A stretch of 64,000 nucleotides of DNA from Flexilinea flocculi (GTDB lineage: Bacteria > Chloroflexota > Anaerolineae > Anaerolineales > Anaerolineaceae): NCBI RefSeq assembly GCF_001192795.1, contig NZ_DF968181.1:1726974-1790973 (forward strand), written 5' to 3'. Under the pieces are notes generated by a model. It did not search any database. It saw only the letters and a list, made by a program, of their open reading frames with translations, and had not been told where the DNA came from. Made by a program: the position numbers and the translations under genes. Positions 37,318 to 44,964 of the stretch are shown one piece after another. Position 1 is the first letter of the stretch. Each line of letters begins with the position of its first letter.

Positions 37318-38865
37318 ATGAAAAAGAAAAATATAATGATTCTCATTCTTTTGTTTCTTGTCACATATTCCAGTGTCTATGCGAAGAATACGATCGGACT
37401 GACTACTGATTTGCCTTTTCCAGGATCGAAACCAACACCGATTTCGTCTGTCAACGAAACCAATCCGATACAGTCATCTTCTGAAGAGGAACCTTACCGG
37501 CTTGTGTTTGCGTTGACAGCACCTTTTACATCGACAGTTGATAATATTTCATTCGATCAATTGCAAAATTTTTGGGTTTTTGGCAAATCAAATGAAAAAG
37601 ATTTCCCAACAGAAAAAATCCTTCTTTCGGCTGAAACCGCATCCCGATTAGCGACTGTTTTTGGCTCATCGCCATCCAATTCTATCGTTATCGCTTCACC
37701 AGACAGAATATTAAATGATGTTTATCAGAATAATGATTGGGCAATCCTTCCTTTTGACCAACTGGAATCTCGATATAAAGTAATCCATATTAATCAAGCC
37801 TCTCCACTAAGCAATACATTCGATCACAACAAATGGCCGCTCACAGTCAATATCGGTGGAAATGAAAATATGAGCAAAGAGGATTGGGATTCAATAATTC
37901 CTGCTAATCGAGACCCCAATAAACTGACAACGCTGATGCTGACCGGTGTAACTGCAATGGTTCGGGGGACTGCACAATATATGGATGTTTGGGGTCCTGA
38001 ATATCCCGGGAAAAATATACGAGATGTCCTGCGTTCTGCAGATATTCTGCATGTGAATAATGAAGTGCCTTTTGCCCAGGTCTGCCAGCAAACACCTGAC
38101 CAGTTGAATCATCTGGTTTTCTGCAGTAAAAGTTCCTACATGAATTTGCTTAAAGATATTGGTACAGATGTTGTAGAGTTGAACGGAGATCATTTCCAGG
38201 ATTTTGGTGATGAGGCAGTCATTTATACCTTGGATTTATATCAAAAGAATAAAATTGCATATTACGGCGGCGGATATAATATGGAAGATGCTAAAAAACC
38301 GCTTCGCGTTGATCATAACGGGAATAAATTTGCATTCATCGGTTGCAACGGAAAAGAAATCGGGTATGCTGCTGCATCAGAAACACGGCCAGGAGCAGTC
38401 CATTGCGATATTCCATCGATCATAAAACAAATTCAATCCTTAAAAAAGGATGGAATTATACCAATCGTTACCTTTCAACATATCGAGTATTACCATATAT
38501 CCCCTAATGAAGATATGCTGGCAGATTTTCAAGCTGTCGCAGATGCCGGAGCTGTCATCGTAAGTGGTAGCCAATCGCATATTCCAATGGCTTTTGAAAT
38601 TTCAAAAGACTCTTTTATTCATTACGGTTTAGGAAATTTGTTCTTCGATCAGGCGTTTTTTCTGCCAGAGACGAGTGAAGCGACACTGGATATTCATACA
38701 TTTTATGCCGGAAAACATATTGGTACAGAGGTTTTAACGATAAAATTTACAAATCTTGCGATCAATCGGTTTATGACCATGGAAGAACGAATTCCTGTTC
38801 TCAACCGCATCTTTGCTGAAACGAAAATTGATTTCGATTTAAATCAAAGGGAAGCCAACAAATGA
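37318..38865 (+). CDS. Exported CapA-family protein (metallophosphatase-like)
   Basis: 515 aa. Signal peptide MKKKNIMILILLFLVTYSSV. Residues about 55-190 resemble a periplasmic-binding-type domain (DQLQNFWVFGK, WAILPFDQLESRYKVI). From about 200 comes the PGA_cap/CapA domain: TGVTAMVRG, DVLRSADILHVNNEVPF, VELNGDHFQDFGDEAV, VTFQHIEYYHISP, SGSQSHIPMAFEI and HYGLGNLFFDQ. CapA-type proteins take part in poly-gamma-glutamate or other surface polymer handling. The N-terminal extension is unusual. Its stop overlaps the elp3 start by 4 bp, an odd pairing of an exported protein with a tRNA-modification enzyme. Confidence 0.85.
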   Translation: MKKKNIMILILLFLVTYSSVYAKNTIGLTTDLPFPGSKPTPISSVNETNPIQSSSEEEPYRLVFALTAPFTSTVDNISFDQLQNFWVFGKSNEKDFPTEKILLSAETASRLATVFGSSPSNSIVIASPDRILNDVYQNNDWAILPFDQLESRYKVIHINQASPLSNTFDHNKWPLTVNIGGNENMSKEDWDSIIPANRDPNKLTTLMLTGVTAMVRGTAQYMDVWGPEYPGKNIRDVLRSADILHVNNEVPFAQVCQQTPDQLNHLVFCSKSSYMNLLKDIGTDVVELNGDHFQDFGDEAVIYTLDLYQKNKIAYYGGGYNMEDAKKPLRVDHNGNKFAFIGCNGKEIGYAAASETRPGAVHCDIPSIIKQIQSLKKDGIIPIVTFQHIEYYHISPNEDMLADFQAVADAGAVIVSGSQSHIPMAFEISKDSFIHYGLGNLFFDQAFFLPETSEATLDIHTFYAGKHIGTEVLTIKFTNLAINRFMTMEERIPVLNRIFAETKIDFDLNQREANK

Positions 38866-40526
38866 CAGAGTTTATCGATCAGACCCATGTTAAAGATGTT
38901 AATGAATGGGAAGCATCTATAAAAATTTCTCCGGAAGTCTTGGCTACTGCGAAAAAAATTCTTTTAAAAGTGATGAAAGGTGCAGATGTTTATGAAACAA
39001 TTCGAAAATATCCAGTTCCAAATCACGGTAATATTTCGAAGCATGCCCTCGTCACTGCTTATAAAGATATGATCAGTAAAGGTGAAATAGCTGAGGATTC
39101 AAAGCTTCTTTCGCGAATTCGCATGAAACCGATGCGCACCTTAAGTGGTGTCACAACTGTTACAGTCCTTACCGGACCATATCCATGTCCGGGTAATTGC
39201 ATTTTTTGTCCGACAGATATCCGCATGCCGAAAAGCTATCTTCCGGATGAGCCAGGAGCTGCCCGTGCATTTCAAAATCATTTTGATCCATATGAACAGG
39301 TCTTGTCCAGAATAAAAACCTATGAAGCAGTTGGCCATCCGACCGATAAAATTGAACTGTTAATTTTGGGTGGATCCTGGACAAATTATCCTCAATCCTA
39401 TCAAACATGGTTTGTTCAAAGATGCCTTGACGCAATGAATGGTTGTGATTCAGAAAATATCCAGTCCGCTCAGATGATCAATGAGACAGCAGCTCATCGA
39501 AATGTTGGATTAGTCATTGAAACCCGACCGGATCTGATCAATCCGGAAATATTAAAGTTTTTAAGAATTTTGGGTGTCACAAAAATTCAGATTGGAATCC
39601 AAAGCCTCAATGATGATATCCTGTTGTCAAATCGACGTGGTCACACTGTAGCGGAAGCGCTCTCCGCAACTGCGTTATGCAGAGCTGCAGGGTATAAGAT
39701 CGTTCTGCATTGGATGCCAAATTTATTACATGCCACACCGGAAAGTGATCGTGAAGATTTTCGAAAATTTTGGATCCAGGCAGAAAATGGTTTGGGATTC
39801 TGCCCTGATGAACTTAAAATTTATCCGACACAGCTTTTAATAAATACAGATCTATATAAAGAATGGGAAAAAGGGTTGTATCAGCCTTATGACACAGAAA
39901 CCCTGATTCAATTGATTGCAGATATAAAAGCTACAGTGCAGCCCTATTGCCGTATTAATCGTGTCATTCGTGATATTCCATCGCACCATATTGTTGAGGG
40001 CAACACCAGATCAAGCCTGCGTATGGATGTTCAAAAACGGATGAATCTGCTCGGTACAAAATGCAAATGTATCCGTTGTCGAGAAATTAAAGGGCAAGCA
40101 ATCAAACCGGAAAAACTGCAACTGATCGATTTCCAATATGCTCCTGCATATTCCCATGAGCATTTTCTGCAATTTGTTACTGACCAGGATAAAATTGCCG
40201 GTTACCTGCGTCTGTCACTCCCTGCCAAGAATGCTCCGCAAACAGGAATCGCAGAGTTGGAAAATGCAGCGCTCATCAGAGAAATTCATATTTATGGACA
40301 AAGTCTGGCAGTTGGATCAGAACAAACTGGAGCAGCGCAGCATATGGGATTGGGAACTCGATTAATTGAATCAGCATGTGAAATCGCCAGACAAGAGGGT
40401 TTCCAAAAAATTGCTGTTATCTCAGCAATTGGTACAAGAAGGTATTATCAATCAAGAGGTTTTTCCCGCGGGGACTATTATATGATTCGACTTTTAAACA
40501 AATCATATGATGAACAGAAAGGATAA
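38862..40526 (+). CDS. Elp3 tRNA U34 modification enzyme (radical SAM/GNAT)
   Basis: 554 aa, full length for bacterial Elp3. The radical SAM cluster is CPGNCIFC (Cys109, 113, 116), followed by MPKSYLPDEPGAARAFQNHF. The C-terminal GNAT domain has AVGSEQTGAAQHMGLGTRLI and RRYYQSRGF. A second Cys pair (GTKCKCIRCREI) lies between the domains. Elp3 starts formation of the cm5U34 group on tRNA using acetyl-CoA. The enzyme from the chloroflexotan Dehalococcoides is a characterised relative, in line with the suggested host group. Coupled to capA by ATGA overlap. Confidence 0.92.
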   Translation: MTEFIDQTHVKDVNEWEASIKISPEVLATAKKILLKVMKGADVYETIRKYPVPNHGNISKHALVTAYKDMISKGEIAEDSKLLSRIRMKPMRTLSGVTTVTVLTGPYPCPGNCIFCPTDIRMPKSYLPDEPGAARAFQNHFDPYEQVLSRIKTYEAVGHPTDKIELLILGGSWTNYPQSYQTWFVQRCLDAMNGCDSENIQSAQMINETAAHRNVGLVIETRPDLINPEILKFLRILGVTKIQIGIQSLNDDILLSNRRGHTVAEALSATALCRAAGYKIVLHWMPNLLHATPESDREDFRKFWIQAENGLGFCPDELKIYPTQLLINTDLYKEWEKGLYQPYDTETLIQLIADIKATVQPYCRINRVIRDIPSHHIVEGNTRSSLRMDVQKRMNLLGTKCKCIRCREIKGQAIKPEKLQLIDFQYAPAYSHEHFLQFVTDQDKIAGYLRLSLPAKNAPQTGIAELENAALIREIHIYGQSLAVGSEQTGAAQHMGLGTRLIESACEIARQEGFQKIAVISAIGTRRYYQSRGFSRGDYYMIRLLNKSYDEQKG

Positions 40527-40529
40527 GAA

Positions 40530-41243
40530 ATGAAAAATATTCTTCGAATTTTCCTTGTCGTTTGTGCCTTTTCATTTATTAATTTTCCGGTACTTGCAGA
40601 GGATATTCGTGTACAATGCAGTAATACCGCAATTACTTTGACCATGTCTGTGCCTTCGACCAACGTTAAATGCCTGACGGTGATGAATAGTGAAGCAGCT
40701 GGTACTGACAAACCATTAACGGATGCGAAAATTGCCAGTGCATCCGTTGTAATCAATGACTATATGCGGGCAGGTAATTTCAATCCGGAAGTTACCGTAT
40801 TTTCCATGAATGCGCTCTCTTCAGTCAATAGTGAAATCTATACTGTAGCGACTAATCTGGCTGCTCTACTGAACCAGGCAAGCCTGAGCGAAGGCAATCT
40901 TACCATAACTCCTCCGGTTCCTTTCCTGCCTTATCAACTGAAAACGCAATTGTTTGCAAGCCTTCCAACAATAATACATTTTGATAATGGTATTGGAATC
41001 AGAACAGTCACTGCTTATGGCGACGCCGGTAGTTCTGTATCAAATGATAATCTTGTCTATTCCATGCAGGGAATCACACAGGATGTATCAAAATATATCA
41101 GTGCAGTTATACCAATTTCCAATATGCAGATAACGGGTCCGGTTGATCTGACAACGTTTGACTGGAGCAGTCTTCCTGCAGAAAGCTGGAATCCATCCTT
41201 ATCAGTGCTTGATTCTTATATGCAAACGATCATAACAAACTAA
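40530..41243 (+). CDS. Exported protein of unknown function
   Basis: 237 aa. Signal peptide MKNILRIFLVVCAFSFINFP ending near VLAED. The mature part is Ser/Thr/Asn-rich with no motif I recognise and one pair of Cys (CSNT, CLTV) that could form a disulfide. AAAGGA lies before the ATG, 3 nt after elp3. A following AAxAGT-like pattern is absent, so it is not an obvious lipoprotein. A perfect 18-bp palindrome separates it from the next gene. Function unknown. Confidence 0.7.
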   Translation: MKNILRIFLVVCAFSFINFPVLAEDIRVQCSNTAITLTMSVPSTNVKCLTVMNSEAAGTDKPLTDAKIASASVVINDYMRAGNFNPEVTVFSMNALSSVNSEIYTVATNLAALLNQASLSEGNLTITPPVPFLPYQLKTQLFASLPTIIHFDNGIGIRTVTAYGDAGSSVSNDNLVYSMQGITQDVSKYISAVIPISNMQITGPVDLTTFDWSSLPAESWNPSLSVLDSYMQTIITN

Positions 41244-41259
41244 TTCTGTATACAGAATT
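41242..41259. promoter_or_regulatory. Perfect 18-bp palindrome, possible operator
   Basis: AATTCTGTATACAGAATT begins within the stop codon of the exported protein gene and ends 3 bp before the GTG start of the hydrolase gene. Its lack of a loop favours a protein-binding site over a terminator. No regulator gene is adjacent. Confidence 0.4.
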
Positions 41260-41262
41260 CTT

Positions 41263-42951
41263 GTGAAAAGGATCCATTTTTCTCCGGTTGCACAGCTTTT
41301 TCTCTGTTTTTCATTCATTCTGATTGCCTTTGCTCTTTCACGATGGATCGAAACAGACGGTGGAAAAATATTAATTCATAAAATAGATATTGAAATTACG
41401 GAAACATCATGTGCAGCAGGGAAAATCTATCGTCCACTCAATGCACAATCTCTGAATCAACGTCCAGCTGTTGTTTTGGTACCTGGTCTCCAAAATGATA
41501 AAGATGGCATGTCATCCATCGCAATTGAGTTGGCTAAACGCGGATATGTTGCTTTATCCATTGATAATTTTGGACAAGGAAGTACGCCTTCTCGAAGTTT
41601 GCTACCGGGTGAAAGCGTCATTGATAGCGCGTATTCACTACTTAAATCCCAATCATTTGTTGACAAGGAACGAATAGGTATTGTTGGTTTTTCGGTTGGT
41701 ACAATCGATACATTGCTGGCTTCAGAACTACGAAATTTTGCTTCAATTCTTCTATTAGCGCCATATGAAGATCTAGCTCGGATAAAAATGAGCGACAGTA
41801 TCATCCGAAAAATCCATATCATCAGCCCATTTTTCAATGAATTCACGCAATTTCGAGCTTCAGAATCGTTAATAGAAAAAAATAAATCAAATCAGGTAGA
41901 TCAGATTCAGACGAACATTTTCCATTTCATCATGCCAATTCATCCAAGGATCATTGCTAAGGTTTTAGACCAAATCCATGCGGATCTACAGATTCCGAAT
42001 GACGCACCGCTTTGGTTCAACACGAATCTGCAATCTGCGTGGATCCGTGATTTATGCCAAGCGATCTGTTTTGTCTTTTGGCTAATCGTCATCCTTCCTG
42101 TTTCTGAATTACTGGCTCGCATCTCTAAAAACCATCTTGCTATTACCCCCCAGAAGATTTCTTCTAATGCTGTCAGATGTCTGCCATTTCTGTGGATCGT
42201 CTCCGGAATTATCCTGTACATCATCGCGTTGATCATTGCGTATTTTCTTTATCACAATAGTAATCTTTTTTATCGATTTTTCTCAATCAGCGTTAACTTA
42301 ATCTGGATAAGCAGCATGGTTATTTTTTGGATAATTCCTGTGACAATTTGGCAAAAGGAAAAAGATAAAGAAGCTTTTTCTCATATTAATGTAGGTAATT
42401 TCCTCATATCTTTATTGATCGCTTTGACAGTCCTTTTATGGATGTATGGAACAATGCGGCTTTTTTCAAGGGTATTCATGATTGACCTTCATTTTATTTT
42501 CCCCTTTTTCCGATCCCTCGATAAAAAATGGCTGCTCTTTCTAAGTGTTTTTTTCATTTCGTCGCTATTTTTTGGTTTGTATTCTAATATTTTTGCGTCC
42601 GCTTATAGAAACAAACACTCATACATCCGTTTTCTTTTAATCGGCATTGGAAGTCAGCTAATCTTTCTGGCGATCGAATACATCCCGGTTGTATTCTTCC
42701 AGACTTCTGGTTGGGAATGGCTTTTTTCATCATTACGAGGTCCTACCAATTTTATGGCTGGATTACAGGAATTTAATGGATTTGTCTGGGGATTCGGTTC
42801 ATTAATGGCACTTTTCAATGTAGTAATCTCAGGCGCACTTTTCTTACTTCAAACAAAACTTGCCCAGCAGAAGTTCAACAATTTATTTGTTTCTTTTGTC
42901 TGCAGTGGTTTATATTCCTGGTTATTAATTTCTGGAACAACTCAATTTTAA
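41263..42951 (+). CDS. Alpha/beta hydrolase fused to a multi-pass membrane domain
   Basis: 562 aa from a GTG start with no evident ribosome site. One N-terminal membrane segment is followed by an alpha/beta-hydrolase domain (about 60-240): VVLVPGLQNDKDGMSSIAIE, YVALSIDNFGQG and the nucleophile elbow IGIVGFSVGTIDTL (G-x-S-x-G). The rest (about 270-560) has about eight hydrophobic segments. The substrate is not evident; an esterase acting on the outer face is likely. The membrane half resembles no family I can name. A small membrane protein gene follows after 19 bp. Confidence 0.7.
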   Translation: MKRIHFSPVAQLFLCFSFILIAFALSRWIETDGGKILIHKIDIEITETSCAAGKIYRPLNAQSLNQRPAVVLVPGLQNDKDGMSSIAIELAKRGYVALSIDNFGQGSTPSRSLLPGESVIDSAYSLLKSQSFVDKERIGIVGFSVGTIDTLLASELRNFASILLLAPYEDLARIKMSDSIIRKIHIISPFFNEFTQFRASESLIEKNKSNQVDQIQTNIFHFIMPIHPRIIAKVLDQIHADLQIPNDAPLWFNTNLQSAWIRDLCQAICFVFWLIVILPVSELLARISKNHLAITPQKISSNAVRCLPFLWIVSGIILYIIALIIAYFLYHNSNLFYRFFSISVNLIWISSMVIFWIIPVTIWQKEKDKEAFSHINVGNFLISLLIALTVLLWMYGTMRLFSRVFMIDLHFIFPFFRSLDKKWLLFLSVFFISSLFFGLYSNIFASAYRNKHSYIRFLLIGIGSQLIFLAIEYIPVVFFQTSGWEWLFSSLRGPTNFMAGLQEFNGFVWGFGSLMALFNVVISGALFLLQTKLAQQKFNNLFVSFVCSGLYSWLLISGTTQF

Positions 42952-42970
42952 GAAAGCGGGTATAAAACAA

Positions 42971-43450
42971 ATGAAAAAAACATTGATCATTGAAATATTA
43001 TCATTTACTGTAATTGGATTGATTGGTTTTTTAATTTTTGACCTGATTCAAACAGACAGTTCTGGTTTGTTTTCCGGAGCATTTCGGTTACCTTCGGGTT
43101 TCCCAACCAGGAATGGACTTATGTTAATTTGGTCCTTCCTGTTACTTTTGGCAACAATTTCAACAGTATTCATATTAACAAATAAAATCTCAATCAACAG
43201 GAAGAAAAATGCGCTGATCATTCTATTAATGTTGCTTGGATCGATTTATGGATGGAATTTTTTATTGTTTACCACTCAAGGGAACTTATCCGGAGCATTG
43301 GCGATGAATATCGGCGAAATTGCGCTGGCTGGTCTTACAATGCTGATGTTCTGGTTGATTAATCACCAGGCTGGATATCTGTTGTTTCCAACATTCATTT
43401 GGGCATTATTCAGTCTTTATCTGAGTATTTCTCTGGTGGTGCTGAATTAA
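42971..43450 (+). CDS. Small integral membrane protein, unknown function
   Basis: 159 aa with five hydrophobic segments and short basic loops (NKISINRKKN). No family recognised. It follows the hydrolase/membrane gene by 19 bp and is probably co-transcribed. Its last 41 bp overlap the convergent NYN gene, both frames being intact. Confidence 0.6.
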   Translation: MKKTLIIEILSFTVIGLIGFLIFDLIQTDSSGLFSGAFRLPSGFPTRNGLMLIWSFLLLLATISTVFILTNKISINRKKNALIILLMLLGSIYGWNFLLFTTQGNLSGALAMNIGEIALAGLTMLMFWLINHQAGYLLFPTFIWALFSLYLSISLVVLN

Positions 43451-43910
43451 AAAGGTGGATCCATTCCTGGATTTCATCGTCTGAAAGCTGACGCTCTCTT
43501 TTTATTTCATCACTGTTGTTCGTATTAGCATTGAGTACAGAAAAAAGCTCTTTGACAAATTGATCCGATGTAATCGTTTTGGCTCCTAATGATCTTACCT
43601 GGTTCTGCACATGATGATCGGAGGAAACGACGATGAATTCCTTGACGCGCTTGCCGATTCGGCGAATTCGGTTGATGATTTCTTCATCAGCGGTTGTTTT
43701 CTCAGAAACGAAGACAACGCGAACCATTCCATCCATTCGGTCACCGGAATAACCAATCGGAGCGCCATCAAAATATACTTCCAATTTTCTTCTTGACAGG
43801 CGTGAAAACTCCCGCAGTATGTCAATTAGTTGGTTTTCATCATCGATTTGAAGCAGACTTAACCCTGGAATTTTAGGAATCAGATTGTGTCCGTCAATAA
43901 CTGTTATCAT
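43410..43910 (-). CDS. NYN-domain (YacP-like) ribonuclease
   Basis: 166 aa. NYN/PIN-like nuclease with the acidic metal-binding residues expected: VIDGHNLIPKIPG (Asp6, Asn9), VYFDGAPIGYSGD, TADEEIINRI (about 93-102) and VVSSDHHVQNQVRSLGAKTI (Asp near 118). YacP (Rae1) in Bacillus cleaves mRNA on ribosomes. The C-terminus carries a short Asn/Glu-rich tail. A TAGAAT box lies 7 bp before the ATG, without ribosome site, as for capA and smpB. It overlaps the convergent membrane protein gene. Confidence 0.8.
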   Translation of the reverse strand: MITVIDGHNLIPKIPGLSLLQIDDENQLIDILREFSRLSRRKLEVYFDGAPIGYSGDRMDGMVRVVFVSEKTTADEEIINRIRRIGKRVKEFIVVSSDHHVQNQVRSLGAKTITSDQFVKELFSVLNANTNNSDEIKRERQLSDDEIQEWIHLFNSAPPEKYSDKD

Positions 43911-43917
43911 TAATTAA

Positions 43918-43923
43918 ATTCTA
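43918..43923 (-). promoter_or_regulatory. -10 box of a probable leaderless NYN gene promoter
   Basis: On the minus strand TAGAAT is followed by TTAATTA and the ATG. Spacing of 7 bp equals that at capA and smpB. Confidence 0.4.
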
Positions 43924-43945
43924 TCGTAGTTGTCCAAATCTGTTG

Positions 43946-44063
43946 CCACGATTCGAAAAAATAAGGAGGATTCATTGTTGATTTGTTTTGGACAAAAACA
44001 GCATAACATCAAAATCCTTTTTTATCATTAAAGGCTTTTTCAAATCAAATCTCGAATTGTCGG
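43946..44063. repeat. Dispersed inverted-end element with decayed hairpin
   Basis: Left end CCACGATTCGAAAAAATAAGG, trimmed to CACGATTCGAAAAAATAAGG; right end AAATCTCGAATTGTCGG. The internal hairpin is asymmetric: the right arm AAAACAGCATAACATCAA has lost its full partner on the left. It lies between the NYN and lamin-tail genes. Confidence 0.45.
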
Positions 44064-44086
44064 ATCAATTGGTCTTATTGAGGTAA

Positions 44087-44707
44087 ATGATGAATTCTTT
44101 CGGAAAAATTTTGCTGTTATTACTTATCAACATTCTTGTTTCAGTATCAGCAACGCTGGCAGTGCTATACTATTGGGAAAATATTCATAATGCCGAGAAA
44201 CCCTATACACTTATCACATCCGAAGAAATTGAAAAAACAGAACAAAAAGCTTCATCGCCAGAAATAGATTATGCAATTGTATCGACATCGACATCGCCAT
44301 TGACAACGCTGACAGTTGAAATAACGGATTCGATCGAACAATCAGACATCTCTTCAACAGAAGAATCGATAGATGAGATTGCACCCGTTCGCGGTTCTCT
44401 GGTCTTCATCCCGCAAGCAATTGGAATTGGTGATGTCAATCTTGAAGCGGTACGTATAGAAAGTAACACTGATGATGCTGTTTCGCTTGCAGGCTGGACT
44501 TTGGAAGATTCAGAAGGAAATATCTTTTCTTTCCCGAATATCCAAATGATTCGAAAAGGTTTTTTTCTTGAGGTTTACTCCAGATCAGGGCATGATACAC
44601 CTTACGAACTCTATTGGGGGCGTTCTGTCGCTGTTTGGCAGTCAGGGGAGACCATCGAACTAAAAGATGCCAAAGGACAACTCCAATCAACGTATCGGAT
44701 CCCCTGA
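44087..44707 (+). CDS. Membrane-anchored lamin-tail domain protein
   Basis: 206 aa. N-terminal signal anchor (GKILLLLLINILVSVSATLA), then a Ser/Thr/Glu-rich spacer (about 45-100), then a lamin-tail (LTD) Ig-like fold: GDVNLEAVRIESNTDDAVSL, AGWTLEDSEGNIFSFPN and VAVWQSGETIELKDAKGQ. LTD domains in bacteria are found on exported proteins, often with nucleases or cell-wall binding, but none is present here. GAGG precedes the ATG-ATG start; either may be used. Role unknown, likely cell envelope. Confidence 0.75.
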   Translation: MMNSFGKILLLLLINILVSVSATLAVLYYWENIHNAEKPYTLITSEEIEKTEQKASSPEIDYAIVSTSTSPLTTLTVEITDSIEQSDISSTEESIDEIAPVRGSLVFIPQAIGIGDVNLEAVRIESNTDDAVSLAGWTLEDSEGNIFSFPNIQMIRKGFFLEVYSRSGHDTPYELYWGRSVAVWQSGETIELKDAKGQLQSTYRIP

Positions 44708-44744
44708 GTTGAGTATAATTAAGCCGACTTATTTAGATCGAATT

Positions 44745-44885
44745 ATGAGCTGGTTCAGTGAATCAATTCAGGCATATCATAGAATCAATCTGGATTGGCG
44801 CGATCAGATACGCCGCATGACATATGTTTTTTTTGCTTATCAAATTGATATTGAAACAACAGTTCGGATTTTTCAACATTCTTAG
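44745..44885 (+). CDS. Possible small protein ORF
   Basis: 46 codons. Composition is balanced (MSWFSESIQAYHRINLDWRD), which argues for real coding. No ribosome site is seen, and its last 19 bp overlap the proposed left end of a repeat element. It lies in the 257-bp gap before dnaX. I do not recognise it. Confidence 0.25.
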   Translation: MSWFSESIQAYHRINLDWRDQIRRMTYVFFAYQIDIETTVRIFQHS

Positions 44886-44941
44886 GAATAAATAGAGAAA
44901 AAACATTTCAAAAAATCATATTCTCACATTTCGAATTGTTG
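44867..44941. repeat. Dispersed inverted-end element, weak left end
   Basis: Right end CACATTTCGAATTGTTG (44925-44941) is clear; the proposed left end CAACAGTTCGGATTTTTC is weaker. The right end abuts a TATAAG box (44942-44947) and AAGGGG ribosome site in front of dnaX. Confidence 0.4.
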
Positions 44942-44964
44942 TATAAGAAAGGGGAAAAGAGTTA

